From Sipunculus nudus (taxonomy: Eukaryota > Annelida > Sipuncula > Golfingiida > Sipunculidae), in the NCBI GenBank assembly GCA_026874595.1, contig CM049313.1:76128659-76192658 (forward strand): 64,000 nt of DNA, read 5' to 3'. This document shows positions 49,005 to 60,419 of this stretch, in pieces. Position 1 is the first letter of the stretch. The number at the start of each line of letters is the position of its first letter. Below the pieces are notes generated by a model. That model saw nothing but the letters and a program-made list of their open reading frames with translations. It ran no database searches and was not told the origin of the DNA. The translations under genes were made by a program, and so were the position numbers.

Positions 49005-50211
49005 ACATTTGGCCAAGTAAGCATACTGACATATTTATCTCAGAAATGACAGAAGCTAGCATTACCAAGTATTGTGCAAATGTTGGTCATATGACTCATA
49101 TTTGAAGTTGCAGATTTTGTGGTGCCACCTTCATTGACCTGTTTTTAATGGGCAAAAACCTCATAATTTAAGCCTCTTTCAGCTTAAAATGTTTATGATG
49201 AAAACTGTCAAGTTGAATTGTTCAATTTTTCAATAGAATTATCCTAGGACATGGTTCTTTCAATTATATCAGAAAAACTTAAATTGGTCTTATGGTCATT
49301 TTTATGTCTAACTCAAACTGAGGACTGCAAAACTGTTCTTCTACAAAATGATTGTTTCAATTATAACGTCTGTAACATGGCACAAAAATTATTCTTAGGT
49401 AGTCTTTGTTCAAGTTTACTTAACTTATTTTTGGCAGAATTATTGGGCCTAGACAATGAAAGAACTGCATCTTTTATTATTCTAGATATTTTGATAAAAA
49501 AAATTATGAATATTTCAGCTTGAAAAAAAAACATTTTAGCCAAAGTCTTTAAGTATGTGTAAACAGATTTGCCAACAGGCCAAGATTGTGTCTGTATATT
49601 TAAATAGGTTAAGAAACTGTCAACTGTTTCAGATTTGGCAATAGATCAAGGGTTCATTCAGTGTAGCCAGATATAGGTCAAGAGTTCAATCAGTGCAGCC
49701 CAGCACAAGGCATGTGATCCCCTCATGGGTGACATGTGAACACCTCATGGACACCATGTGATCACCTCATGGGTGTCATGTCCCTCAGGGCTACATGTGG
49801 AACCAATCTATTTATAGCTTTGGCAGACTGCCAACTGTATCAGATTATGCAACATGTCTAGAGTTCACTCAGTGCAGCCAGGTACAGGTCAAAAGTTCAC
49901 CCAGTCTAGCCAGGTGCAGGTCATGAGTTCACTCGGTGCAGTAGCCTGAGCCAGCAAATTTGTTATAGTTCACTCTGCCTTTCTCACCTAAGCATGGTCA
50001 GCCCCATACATCAGACTCAAGGTAAGTTTGATGTATTGGTCTAATATTTTGACCTGTCTTTGTGTCTTTGATGGCTTTCTCGTTCACAAGACAGGTGTCA
50101 GCACCTACAATGACTTTTGCACAGCGTGTGACTTTTGTGCCTGCTTATTTCTATAGAGGAATTTGGTATATCATCCTGAAATTGGGCATATTTATACCTA
50201 TCGAATACCTC

Positions 50212-51415
50212 TGTCCTAGACATGGTCACTTTTTAGCCCTCAGCCCTTAGGCTGATGGGCTATTGTCGTCACCCAAGCTGTCCGTCCGGCGTCCGTTAAC
50301 TTTTACCTTGTGAGCGGGATATCTTGAAAAGGATTCACCGTCAGAATTTTATTTCCTTGGTAAAGATGTATATCGACAAAATCTCGGTCAAGTTTGAAGA
50401 TTTGTGACATCGACCAATTTTTCTACATTTTAAAGCTGATTATAGAAAAACACTTAGATGCTAATTACTCAGGAACCATTTGGTGGATTTTCACAAAACT
50501 TACTATGTTTATTGGGACTGATAGTCTGTACCTGCTACACAAGTTTGGAGGCGCCACCTGCAATTTCTTATTTTTTAATCAATTTTTATCGTATTTTTCA
50601 ATTTTGGCCTTGTGAGCGGGATATCTCTAAAAGGATTCCCTGTAGGAATTTTATTTTTTCGGTGAAGATGTATATTGACATAATCTCGGTCAAGTTTGAA
50701 GATGAGTGGCCTTGACCTATTTTTCTCTGTTTTAGAGCTGATTATAGAAAAAACTTTTAGAAGCTTATTTCTCAGGAACCATTGAGTGGATTTTCACAAT
50801 ACTTACTATGATCATAGGGACTGATGGTCTATAACTGCTGCACAAGTTTTGGGGCGCCACCTACAATATCTGACTTTTAATTAATTTTTCTTTGATTTTT
50901 CAACTTTGGCCTTGTGAGCGGGATATCTCTAAAAGGATTCACAATAGGAATTTTATTTCTTTGGTGAAGATGTATATCGACAAAATCTGTATCAAGTTTG
51001 AAGATGGGTGACCTTGACCTACTTTTCGTGGTCACAGAGCTTATAATAAAATAAAACTTAGAAGCTTATTTTCAGGAAGCATTTGGTGGATTGTTATGAA
51101 TCATGGTACATACCTCTCCATTTTAAATTTATAACTGAGACATGTAAAGATATACATCCATGTGAGAACAGATATTTATAACTTGTTACTGTTACCACCT
51201 CTAAACACTGTTGAGGGCTTTTGTCAGCTTCTGCTGATATTCTAGTTAAAAGATTGTTACAATAATCCTAATGCTGCAAGTTCAAGGATATTAAGTTCTA
51301 AGATTTTTTTGGTCACAAGGGTATTGGTTAAGGTCCCAGGACTGTCATTCTGAAAAATTTCTTTAAAATATCCTTATAGACAAATTCAATTGAGCATTGA
51401 GACCCATTGGTCCCT
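50212..51415 (+). mobile_element. Family D fragment (copy 2) split by family A
   Basis: CATGGTCACTTTTT before A4 and AAAAGATTGTTAC after it together match GGTCACAGGACCTACTTTAA then AAAGATTGTGG in D1 (about 18260-18290). The right end GAGACCCATTGGTCCCTAG before TTATG matches the D1 terminus. The 5' part of D is missing. It lies within family B copy 2. Confidence 0.55.
50235..51245 (+). mobile_element. Helitron-like element, family A copy 4
   Basis: AGCCCTCAGCCCTTAGGCTG starts it after CACTTTTT. It ends GAGGGCTTTTGTCAGCTTCT then GCTGATATTCTAG before TTAAAAG. It has three ~301-bp units (starting near 50307, 50609 and 50910) with GGCGCCACC palindromes at about 50549 and 50852. It is close to A1 over its full length but has a shorter GTCC region. 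The 85-codon frame at 50458-50715 is a repeat translation. Confidence 0.75.
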
Positions 51416-51484
51416 AGTTATGTTGTGTGCACCCATGCCAGAATTTCAGCAGTGATTTTTGTGTAATTGTTTCTTATTGTATTT

Positions 51485-52894
51485 GCCAAAACGAAGTTTT
51501 GCGGATACTATGTTTTTGACTGGGTTCCACCACCGTGTTCGTTTCCGGAGAACTCCTCTGAGACTACTGGGCAGATTTTTCCCGAACTTACACCAATTAT
51601 CGGGTCACGTGAACTGGTGCCTAACCAACTGGCCTTGACCTCAGACCTTTCCTCTCTGCCCAGCATCCGTTTGTGCGTCTGTTTCCACAGATAAACTCAC
51701 ATATCTCGGGAACCGTTTGAACGATCAGGAAAAAAATTTACAGAAATGTAGCCCTTGGATAGCTTTATGGCATACACAAAAAATGGTGGCGCCACCTGCA
51801 GCAATTTTAGCACAGTGTCCATCTGTTCATCTGCCTTGGGTTAAAATCCCTCATATCTCTGCAGTGGTTTGACTAATTCACCTGAAATTTGGCATGCCTA
51901 TACATCGTAGATAGCTTTCTTGATTTTATGACAGGTGGCGCCACCTACATTCACGTTCACGCTGCAGACTTCCAAGCTTATATCTCAGGAACCATTCGAC
52001 CAATCAGGGAAAAAATTTTACACAAATGTAGACCTTGGATAGCTTTATAACATACACAAAAATGGTGGCGCCACCTGCTTCCATTTTCGCACAGCTTCCA
52101 TCTGTTTGTCTGCCTTGGGTTAAAATCACTCATATCTCTGCAGTGGTTTGACCAAATGACTTGAAATTGGGCATACATATACATCCCGCATAGCTTTCTT
52201 GATTTCATGACAGGTTGCACCACCTACATTCACGTTCACACTGTAGACATCCATTCCTATATCTCCTGACTCATTCGACCAATCAGGAATAAAATTTCAC
52301 ACAAATGTAGCCCTTGGATAGCTTTATAATATACACAGAAATGGTGGTGCCACCTGCAGCCATTTTTGCACATCTGTTTGTCTGCCTTGGGTTAAAATCA
52401 CTCATATCTCTGCAGTGGTTTGACCAAATTACCTGTAATTTGGCATGCGTATACATCCTTTATAGCTTTCTTGATTTTATGACAGGTGGCGCCAGCTTCA
52501 TTCACGTTCACACTGCAGACATTAATGCTTATATCTCTGGACTCATTTGACCAATCAGGAAAAAAAATTGACACCTTGGATAGCTTTATAACATATAACA
52601 GCCATTTTTGCAGAGTGTCCATCTGTTTGTCTGCTGTGGGATAAAATCACTCATATCTCTGCAGTGGTTTGACGTTTCAACCTGAAATTTTGCATGTTTA
52701 TACATCTTGGATAGTTTCTCGTTCAAATAACAGGTGGCGTCCTCTACAATCATGTTTACATGGCAGACATCCATTCTAATATGTAACACATCTAACTCTA
52801 TTTCCCCTTGCCTATCAATCCATGCCTCACTTAACCCGTCCTACTCTGATTTTGGCGGATACACGTAGTCGCTTGTCGACTACCCTTATTCTAG
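51485..52894 (+). mobile_element. Helitron-like element, family C
   Basis: The 5' end GCCAAAACGAAGTTTTGCGG forms a hairpin after ATTT. The 3' end has TTTTGGC (inverse of the start), then the hairpin GTAGTCG-cttgt-CGACTAC with 7 perfect pairs, and CCTTATTCTAG before TTC. The interior alternates two unit types: one ends in ATGGTGGCGCCACCTGC (51785, 52063, 52340) and the other in ACAGGTGGCGCCACCTAC or variants (51934, 52209, 52484, 52731). It is inserted in family B copy 2, whose sequence continues on both sides. Minus-strand frames at 51978-52789 are repeat translations. No helicase. Confidence 0.75.
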
Positions 52895-53011
52895 TTCAAA
52901 ATGTTTAGTACCTGCATTGTTCATATACATGAGAAGTAATGGTCCAGCATTGAAGCATTATACCTGGTTTATTTCCCAATGCACAGGTTCACATTAGGCC
53001 TGTAGGCCTTG

Positions 53012-55977
53012 TTGAATAGTCTCAAACTATATGATCATATAACCTATTAAGTTTTATCCTTGTGTAAATTAATAATTTAAAAAAAATATGCATAAAAAGA
53101 ATTTGTTCATCAGGTGAATATATATCACTATATTACTAAAGTTAGTTCTTTAGAGAAAATCATGAACACAAAACATAAATTACAAAATCTCGGAAATTTA
53201 TATAATCATTAAAAAAATGTCTTGATATAAAGCTTGATCTTAAGAAGAACAAAACTGATTGATCAGCCCTCTGACAGAAGTTTGGAAATGTATTTTATCT
53301 GTCAAATGAACATGCATGTGTATTTTGGTCTTAGTTAAGAGCTGACTTGATATTTGTTGTAGGTTTAGTATGACCATAAACCATTAACTGTATCATGTTC
53401 CAGTTTAATACGTTTTTGTGCACCACATGAACTGATAAAAGGGTAACAGGAATGTCATCTGGGTTTGATCAGGATCCGTGTCTGGATGTATCACTTCAAA
53501 GGATGTTTAGGAATTGATGCAAAAGATATTCCTTCCATGTAACTGGACACTGAAAGCTTTGAGCAATGGTGTGATAGACTGGTTTCTTCTAGAACAGCAG
53601 GTTATTACAGAAAAAGTAACAGCCAACAGAGTCGCTAATCATATCTAAATAACACTAAAGAAAGGTACAAGGCTGATCCAGAGATTAACTGGAAGTCACG
53701 TTCACAGGGTTTCTTTATTGTTTGAGGGATTGTCGTGAGTGAAATCTGCAGGGAGCAGATTGCACGGAGCAGGAGACTGAACAGGTTACTAATGATGCCT
53801 CTTGTGATCCTTGTTGAGTTTGTGCCTAGATGGTCACATGCTAGGCATGCTTTCCATTTTGTCCTGATTTTATCAAGAGTTCCAATCAATACGACGTGAT
53901 AACACTCTCAGGCTGCATCATGTTGCTTTCACACTGCTTTCTAATATTTCTCAGCCGAAAAAAAAATTCAATATAAGAAGAAATACACAAAGGTTTATCT
54001 AAGAACTCTTTCTTCTAAGTACTTCAGGGCTTTCATTAATTAGAAACAGGGGCTCTTAAAAGGCCATCAAGTACAATAGACCATTACAGTAATTTCTGAA
54101 TTATGTGGCAGTTTTATAGGTGATCTTGATAATTAGCTTTCAGCATGTCTCAATTTTCTTAGTGATGTAGCATAAAATTTTGAAGAGTTTATGAAGTATA
54201 CATTTATTGAACACTACAAACATCATTTCTTAAACCATGTATGAAGGGGAGGTCTTCTGTATATCCATTTCTTTCTTATGTTCTCTTGAAACTGACAGAA
54301 CTATTGTTCTGTTTGCCTAATTTATGCCTGACAGCCATAATAGGGTAAACAGAGCCCGGTACAAATTTCTGTTATATCCAGCTTAATGGGAACCTTGCTA
54401 ATGGCACTGTAGAAAATACGGTTGGGATAGCTGCTTTCTTAGGTAACACTTGTCCTGGCTTGTAAGGCATTGAAGGTTCTGTGGTAAATGTGTCTGGCAT
54501 GGGTCATCGATTGTGAGAATAGTGGACAGACCTTGGTCTCAGTGTGCTGAAAGAGTCTGCCAGGAAACAATCCCCCTGATATACTGCTGCTTTTGCAAGA
54601 CATTATGAGCCAGCCATCTTGTAGCTTTAAATGCTGCTCTTGACATTTCTTCAGCATTACTTGTCTAGTGTTCCAAACACCAGTGACAGAGACTCTTATT
54701 CAGCTAGATGTCTGGCTTCTTGAGATGTAGTGTTAAACAGCTTTCAGCAGATCCCAGACATCTTATGCACCCAAGTTCAGCCATCTGAAGATAGATGGCT
54801 CTGTATATTCAACCTCAAACCAATGAGTCAGACACAGCTTGACACTCTAACTTGTGCTTTTCTTTCTTGTTGGCTTCTGTCCAGTGGTTCATTTCTAAGT
54901 AAAAAAAAATGAGAGTTCATCATTTGTCACAGTTAACCAAATTGCTGCTTGGTTAGTCTTCCAAACACTGAGGGTACATGACTGCTCATAATGAACTAGA
55001 TTTTTTTTTTATAAGAATCTGATGTTCTTATCATGCATGTCACACATGTCAGATCACTTTATTTAGTATATCCTCTTCCAGTACTTCAGGATTTTAAAGA
55101 AAAGATGAAGTTACACCTTAGGTAATTTTCCTGCTCTGATTTTCTGACTTTATTTAGTGTATCCTCTTCCAGTACTTCAGGATTTTAAAGAAAAGATGAA
55201 GTTACACCTTTGGTAATTTTTCAAGCTCTGATTTGAAAGTAAACGTGGGAAGTAAAGGTGAAAAAACACCAACTGTACTACTGTTGTTGTTGTTCTAGAA
55301 TTTAATAAATGAAATACTACTGGAAAACTATTTTTACATCACAATTATCCATAAATAACATTTGGTATCACCCATGCATTTTGCATGATCTGAATCATTG
55401 GAATTTACATGCATTATGATGACAGGATTTTTCAATTTTCATCAGTCAGAAGGCCATGGCCCATTGTTTAGAATAACAAAATCTTGTTATTACAATAATA
55501 GGGAAGTTAATGATAAGATTATTGCAGATGTCCAGATATTACCATAATCCTGGATATCAGTTATCATCCCATCCCTATTTCTGTGTTAATATATGTATAT
55601 TAACTTGTATTTACCCTTTATTAAATAAACTTGACTGTCAAAGGCATAACTTATTGAGAGGAAAATGCATAATTTCCTGTAAATGTTTATGTTTTTTTAA
55701 TGTGTGATGAAGTTAACAGATAAATATCTGTAACCAGCTTTATTATCAACACCTGTCTTCTTTGTAATGTTAGAATTGAAGTTTATTGCCTTTTTAATTG
55801 AATGATCTGATTTTTTTTCCAAGGCTGGTTTGATAGTCATTAAACCACATGTCAACCATTAATATCACACAAAAGGTGAAAATAATATCAGATTCAAGTT
55901 ATGGTTCTGTGGCTTTTATATGGTAATTAATAGTTACACACACCAGTGGTCCCCTCTCTTTTGTGAACTTAATCGAA
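53012..55977. other. Intron-like sequence, no gene seen
   Basis: No Unc13 exon recognised. Minus-strand frames at 53635-53889 and 54439-54657 have no domain match. A 91-bp tandem duplication occupies 55057-55240. A T run lies at 55001-55010. Confidence 0.4.
55057..55240 (+). repeat. 91-bp direct tandem duplication
   Basis: CTTTATTTAGT.TATCCTCTT then CCAGTACTTCAGGATTTTAA and AGATGAAGTTACACCTT occur at 55057 and 55148. The first 80 bases are nearly identical. Confidence 0.9.
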
Positions 55978-56039
55978 TTTCAGACATTTGAATTTATTAA
56001 TTGCTTGAACTCTAACAAAGCTTTGTATGTGATCAGGGG

Positions 56040-57450
56040 GAATAACACAGCCAGTAATGGGTCAGGTTTTGAAGGCTTCTTAATTGTTTGAACTATGTCA
56101 AAGCTTTGTATGTGATCAGGGGGTATGTAACACAGCCTGCAGTGGGTCAGGTTTTGAAGCCTTCTTAATTGCTTGAACTCTAACAAAGCTTTGTATGTGA
56201 TCAGGGGGAATAACACAGCCAGTAATGGGTCAGGTTTTGAAGGCTTCTTAACTGTTTGAACTATGTCAAAGCTTTGTATGTGATCAGGGGGTATGTAACA
56301 CAGCCAGTAATGGGTCAGGTTTTGAAGGCTTCTTAATTGCTTGAACTCTAACAAAGCTTTGTATGTGATCAGGGGGAATAACACAGCCTGTAGTGGGTCA
56401 GGTTTTGAATGCCACTTAATTGTTTGAACTCAGACAAAGCTTTGTATGTGATCAGAGGGTATGACACAGCCAGTAATGGGTCAGGTTTTGAATGCTTCTT
56501 AATTGTTTGAACTATGTCAAGTCTTTGTATGTGATCAGGGGGTATTACACAGCCTGTTGTGGATCAGGTTTTGAATGCTTCTTAATTGTTTGAACTCTGT
56601 CAAGTCTTTGTATGTGATCAGGGGGTATGTAACACAGCCAGTAATTGGTCGGGGTTTGAAGGCTTCTTAATTGCTTGAACTCTAACAAAGCTTTGTATGT
56701 GATCAGGGGGTATGTAACACAGCCTGTAATGGGTCAGGTTTTGAAGGCTTCTTAATTGCTTGAACTCTAACAAAGCTTTGTATGTGATCAGGGGGAATAA
56801 CACAGCCAGTAATGGGTCAGGTTTTGAAGGCTTCTTAATTGTTTGAACTATGTCAAAGCTTTGTATGTGATCAGGGGGTATGTAACACAGCCTGCAGTGG
56901 GTCAGGTTTTGAAGCCTTCTTAATTGCTTGAACTCTAACAAAGCTTTGTATGTGATCAGGGGGAATAACACAGCCAGTAATGGGTCAGGTTTTGAAGGCT
57001 TCTTAATTGTTTGAACTATGTCAAAGCTTTGTATGTGATCAGGGGGTATGTAACACAGCCAGTAATGGGTCAGGTTTTGAAGGCTTCTTAATTGCTTGAA
57101 CTCTAACAAAGCTTTGTATGTGATCAGGGGGAATAACACAGCCTGTAGTGGGTCAGGTTTTGAATGCCACTTAATTGTTTGAACTCTGACAAAGCTTTGT
57201 ATGTGATCAGAGGGTATGACACAGCCTGTAATGGGTCAGGTTTTGAATGCTTCTTAATTGTTTGAACTATGTCAAGTCTTTGTATGTGATCAGGGGGTAT
57301 TACACAGCCTGTAGTGGATCAGGTTTTGAATGCTTCTTAATTGTTTGAACTCTGTCAAGTCTTTGTATGTGATCAGGGGGTATGTAACACAGCCAGTAAT
57401 TGGTCAGGTTTTGAAGGCTTCTTAATTGCTTGAACTCTAACAAAGCTTTG
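56040..57450 (+). repeat. 755-bp higher-order duplication in the satellite
   Basis: Rare variants recur exactly 755 bases apart: CCTGCAGTGG...GAAGCC at 56136 and 56891, and GAATGCCACTTAATTG at 56408 and 57163. This is a nine-unit block repeated at least once, and a further GCCAC variant at 57918 suggests a third, partly rearranged copy. Confidence 0.8.
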
Positions 57451-60419
57451 TATGTGATCAGGGGGTATGTAACACAGCCTGTAATGGGTCAGGTTTTGAA
57501 GGCTTCTTAATTGCTTGAACTCTAACAAAGCTTTGTATGTGATCAGGGGGAATAACACAGCCAGTAATGGGTCAGGTTTTGAAGGCTTCTTAATTGCTTG
57601 AACTCTAACAAAGCTTTGTATGTGATCAGGGGGTATGTAACACAGCCAGTAATGGGTCAGGTTTTGAAGTTTTAATTGCTTGAACTCTAACAAAGCTTTG
57701 TATGTGATCAGGGGGAATAACACAGCCAGTAATGGGTCAGGTTTTGAATGCTTCTTAATTGTTTGAACTATGTCAAGTCTTTGTATGTGGTCAGGGGGAA
57801 TAACACAGCCAGTAATGGGTCAGGTTTTGAAGGCTTCTTAATTGTTTGAACTATGTCAAAGCTTTGTATGTGATCAGGGGGTATGTAACACAGCCTGCAG
57901 TGGGTCAGGTTTTGAATGCCACTTAATTGTTTGAACTCTGACAAAGCTTTGTATGTGATCAGGGGGAATAACACAGCCAGTAATGGGTCAGGTTTTGAAG
58001 GCTTCTTAATTGCTTGAACTCTAACAAAGCTTTGTATGTGATCAGGGGGTATGTAACACAGCCAGTATTGGGTCAGGTTTTGAAGGCTTCTTAATTGCTT
58101 GAACTCTAACAAAGCTTTGTATGTGATCAGGGGGAATAACACAGCCAGTAATGGGTCAGGTTTTGAAGGCTTCTTAATTGTTTGAACTATGTCAAAGCTT
58201 TGGATGTGATCAGAGGGTATAACACAGCCTGCCGTGGGTCAGGTTTTGAATGCCACTTAATTGTTTGAACTCTGACAAAGCTTTGTATGTGATCAGAGGG
58301 TAAAACACAGCCAGTAATGGGTCAGATTTTGAATGCTTCTTAATTGTTTGAACTATGTCAAGTCTTTGGATGTGATCAGGGGGTATGTAACACAGCCAGT
58401 AATGGGTCAGGTTTTGAAGGCTTCTTAATTGCTTGAACTCTGACAAAGCTTTGTATGTGATCAGGGGGAATAACACAGCCAGTAATGGGTCAGGTTTTGA
58501 ATGCTTCTTAATTGTTTGAACTATGTCAAAGCTTTGTGTGTGATCAGGAGGTATTTAACACAGCCTGCAGTGGGTCAGGTTTTGAATGCTTCTTAATTGT
58601 TTGAACTATGTCAAAGCTTTGTATGTGATCAGGGGGTATGTAACACAGCCAGTAATGGGTCAGGTTTTGAAGGCTTCTTAATTGCTTGAACTCTAACAAA
58701 GCTTTGTATGTGATCAGGGGGAATAACACAGCCAGTAATGGGTCAGGTTTTGAAGGCTTCTTAATTGTTTGAACTATGTCAAAGCTTTGTGTGTGATCAG
58801 GAGGTATTTAACACAGCCTGCAGTGGGTCAGGTTTTGAATGCTTCTTAATTGTTTGAACTATGTCAAAGCTTTGTATGTGATCAGGGGGTATGTAACACA
58901 GCCTGCAGTGGGTCAGGTTTTGAAGGCTACTTAATTGTTTGAACTATGTCAAGTCTTTGTATGTGATCAGGGGGTATGTAACACAGCCAGTAATGGGTCA
59001 GGTTTTGAAGGCTTCTTAATTGTTTGAACTATGTCAAGTCTTTGGATGTGATCAGGGGGTATGTAACACAGCCTGCAGTGGGTCAGGTTTTGAAGGCTTC
59101 TTAATTGTTTGAACTATGTCAAGTCTTTGTACGTGATCAGGGGGTATGTAACACAGCCAGTAATGGGTCAGATTTTGAATGCTTCTTAATTGTTTGAACT
59201 ATGTCAAGTCTTTGGATGTGATCAGGGGGTATGTAACACAGCCAGTAATGGGTCAGATTTTGAAGGCTTCTTAATTGTTTGAACTATGTCAAGTCTTTGT
59301 ACGTGATCAGGGGGTATGTAACACAGCCTGCAGTGGGTCAGGTTTTGAAGGCTTCTTAATTGTTTGAACTATGTCAAGTCTTTGGATGTGATCAGGGGTA
59401 TGTAACACAGCCAGTAATGGGTCAGGTTTTGAAGGCTTCTTAATTGTTTGAACTATGTCAAGTCTTTGTATGTGATCAGGGGGTATGTAACACAGCCTGC
59501 AGTGGGTCAGGTTTTGAAGGCTACTTAATTGTTTGAACTATGTCAAGTCTTTGTACGTGATCAGGGGGTATGTAACACAGCCTGCAGTGGGTCAGGTTTT
59601 GAAGGCTACTTAATTGTTTGAACTATGTCAAGTCTTTGTACGTGATCAGGGGGTATGTAACACAGCCTGCAGTGGGTCAGGTTTTGAAGGCTTCTTAATT
59701 GTTTGAACTATGTCAAGTCTTTGGATGTGATCAGGGGGTATGTAACACAGCCAGTAATGGGTCAGATTTTGAATGCTTCTTAATTGTTTGAACTATGTCA
59801 AGTCTTTGTACGTGATCAGGGGGTATATAACACAGCCAGTAATGGGTCAGGTTTTGAAGGCTACTTAATTGTTTGAACTATGTCAAGTCTTTGGATGTGA
59901 TCAGGGGGTATGTAACACAGCCAGTAATGGGTCAGATTTTGAATGCTTCTTAATTGTTTGAACTATGTCAAGTCTTTGTACGTGATCAGGGGGTATGTAA
60001 CACAGCCTGCAGTGGGTCAGGTTTTAAAGGCTTCTTAATTGTTTGAACTATGTCAAGTCTTTGGATGTGATCAGGGGGTATGTAACACAGCCAGTAGTGG
60101 GTCAGATTTTGAATGCTTCTTAATTGTTTGAACTATGTCAAGTCTTTGTATGTGATCAGGGGGTATGTAACACAGCCAGTAATGGGTCAGGTTTTGAAGG
60201 CTTCTTAATTGTTTGAGCTATGTCAAGTCTTTGGATGTGATCAGGGGGTATGTAACACAGCCAGTAATGGGTCAGATTTTGAATGCTTCTTAATTGTTTG
60301 AACTATGTCAAGTCTTTGGATGTGATCAGGGGGTATGTAACACAGCCAGTTATGGGTCAGATTTTGAATGCTTCTTAATTGTTTGAACTATGTCAAGTCT
60401 TTGGATGTGATCAGGGGGT

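Larger units (their letters stand above)
45297..53011 (+). mobile_element. Helitron-like element, family B copy 2 (7.7 kb, nested)
   Basis: It begins AGCGAACCTGTGAGCTTATG like B1 and ends GCACAGGTTCACATTAGGCC then TGTAGGCCTTG before TTG. Core repeats at 45310-47150 and 49010-50210 follow B1 in order: GGCGCCACC palindromes at 45689 and 46829, then GCATGTGATC repeats at 49709. Foreign blocks account for the extra length: a DNA transposon (47152-49004), a D fragment carrying A4 (50212-51415) and C (51485-52894). B1 sequence resumes on each side (GTTGTGTGCACCCATGCC at 51423, then AATGTTTAGTACCTGC at 52899). No genes. Confidence 0.7.

Noticed and set aside
54439-54657. Minus-strand frame as a possible host exon
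   Set aside because: Looks moderately protein-like by eye, but I cannot match it to a family and see no convincing splice pair.
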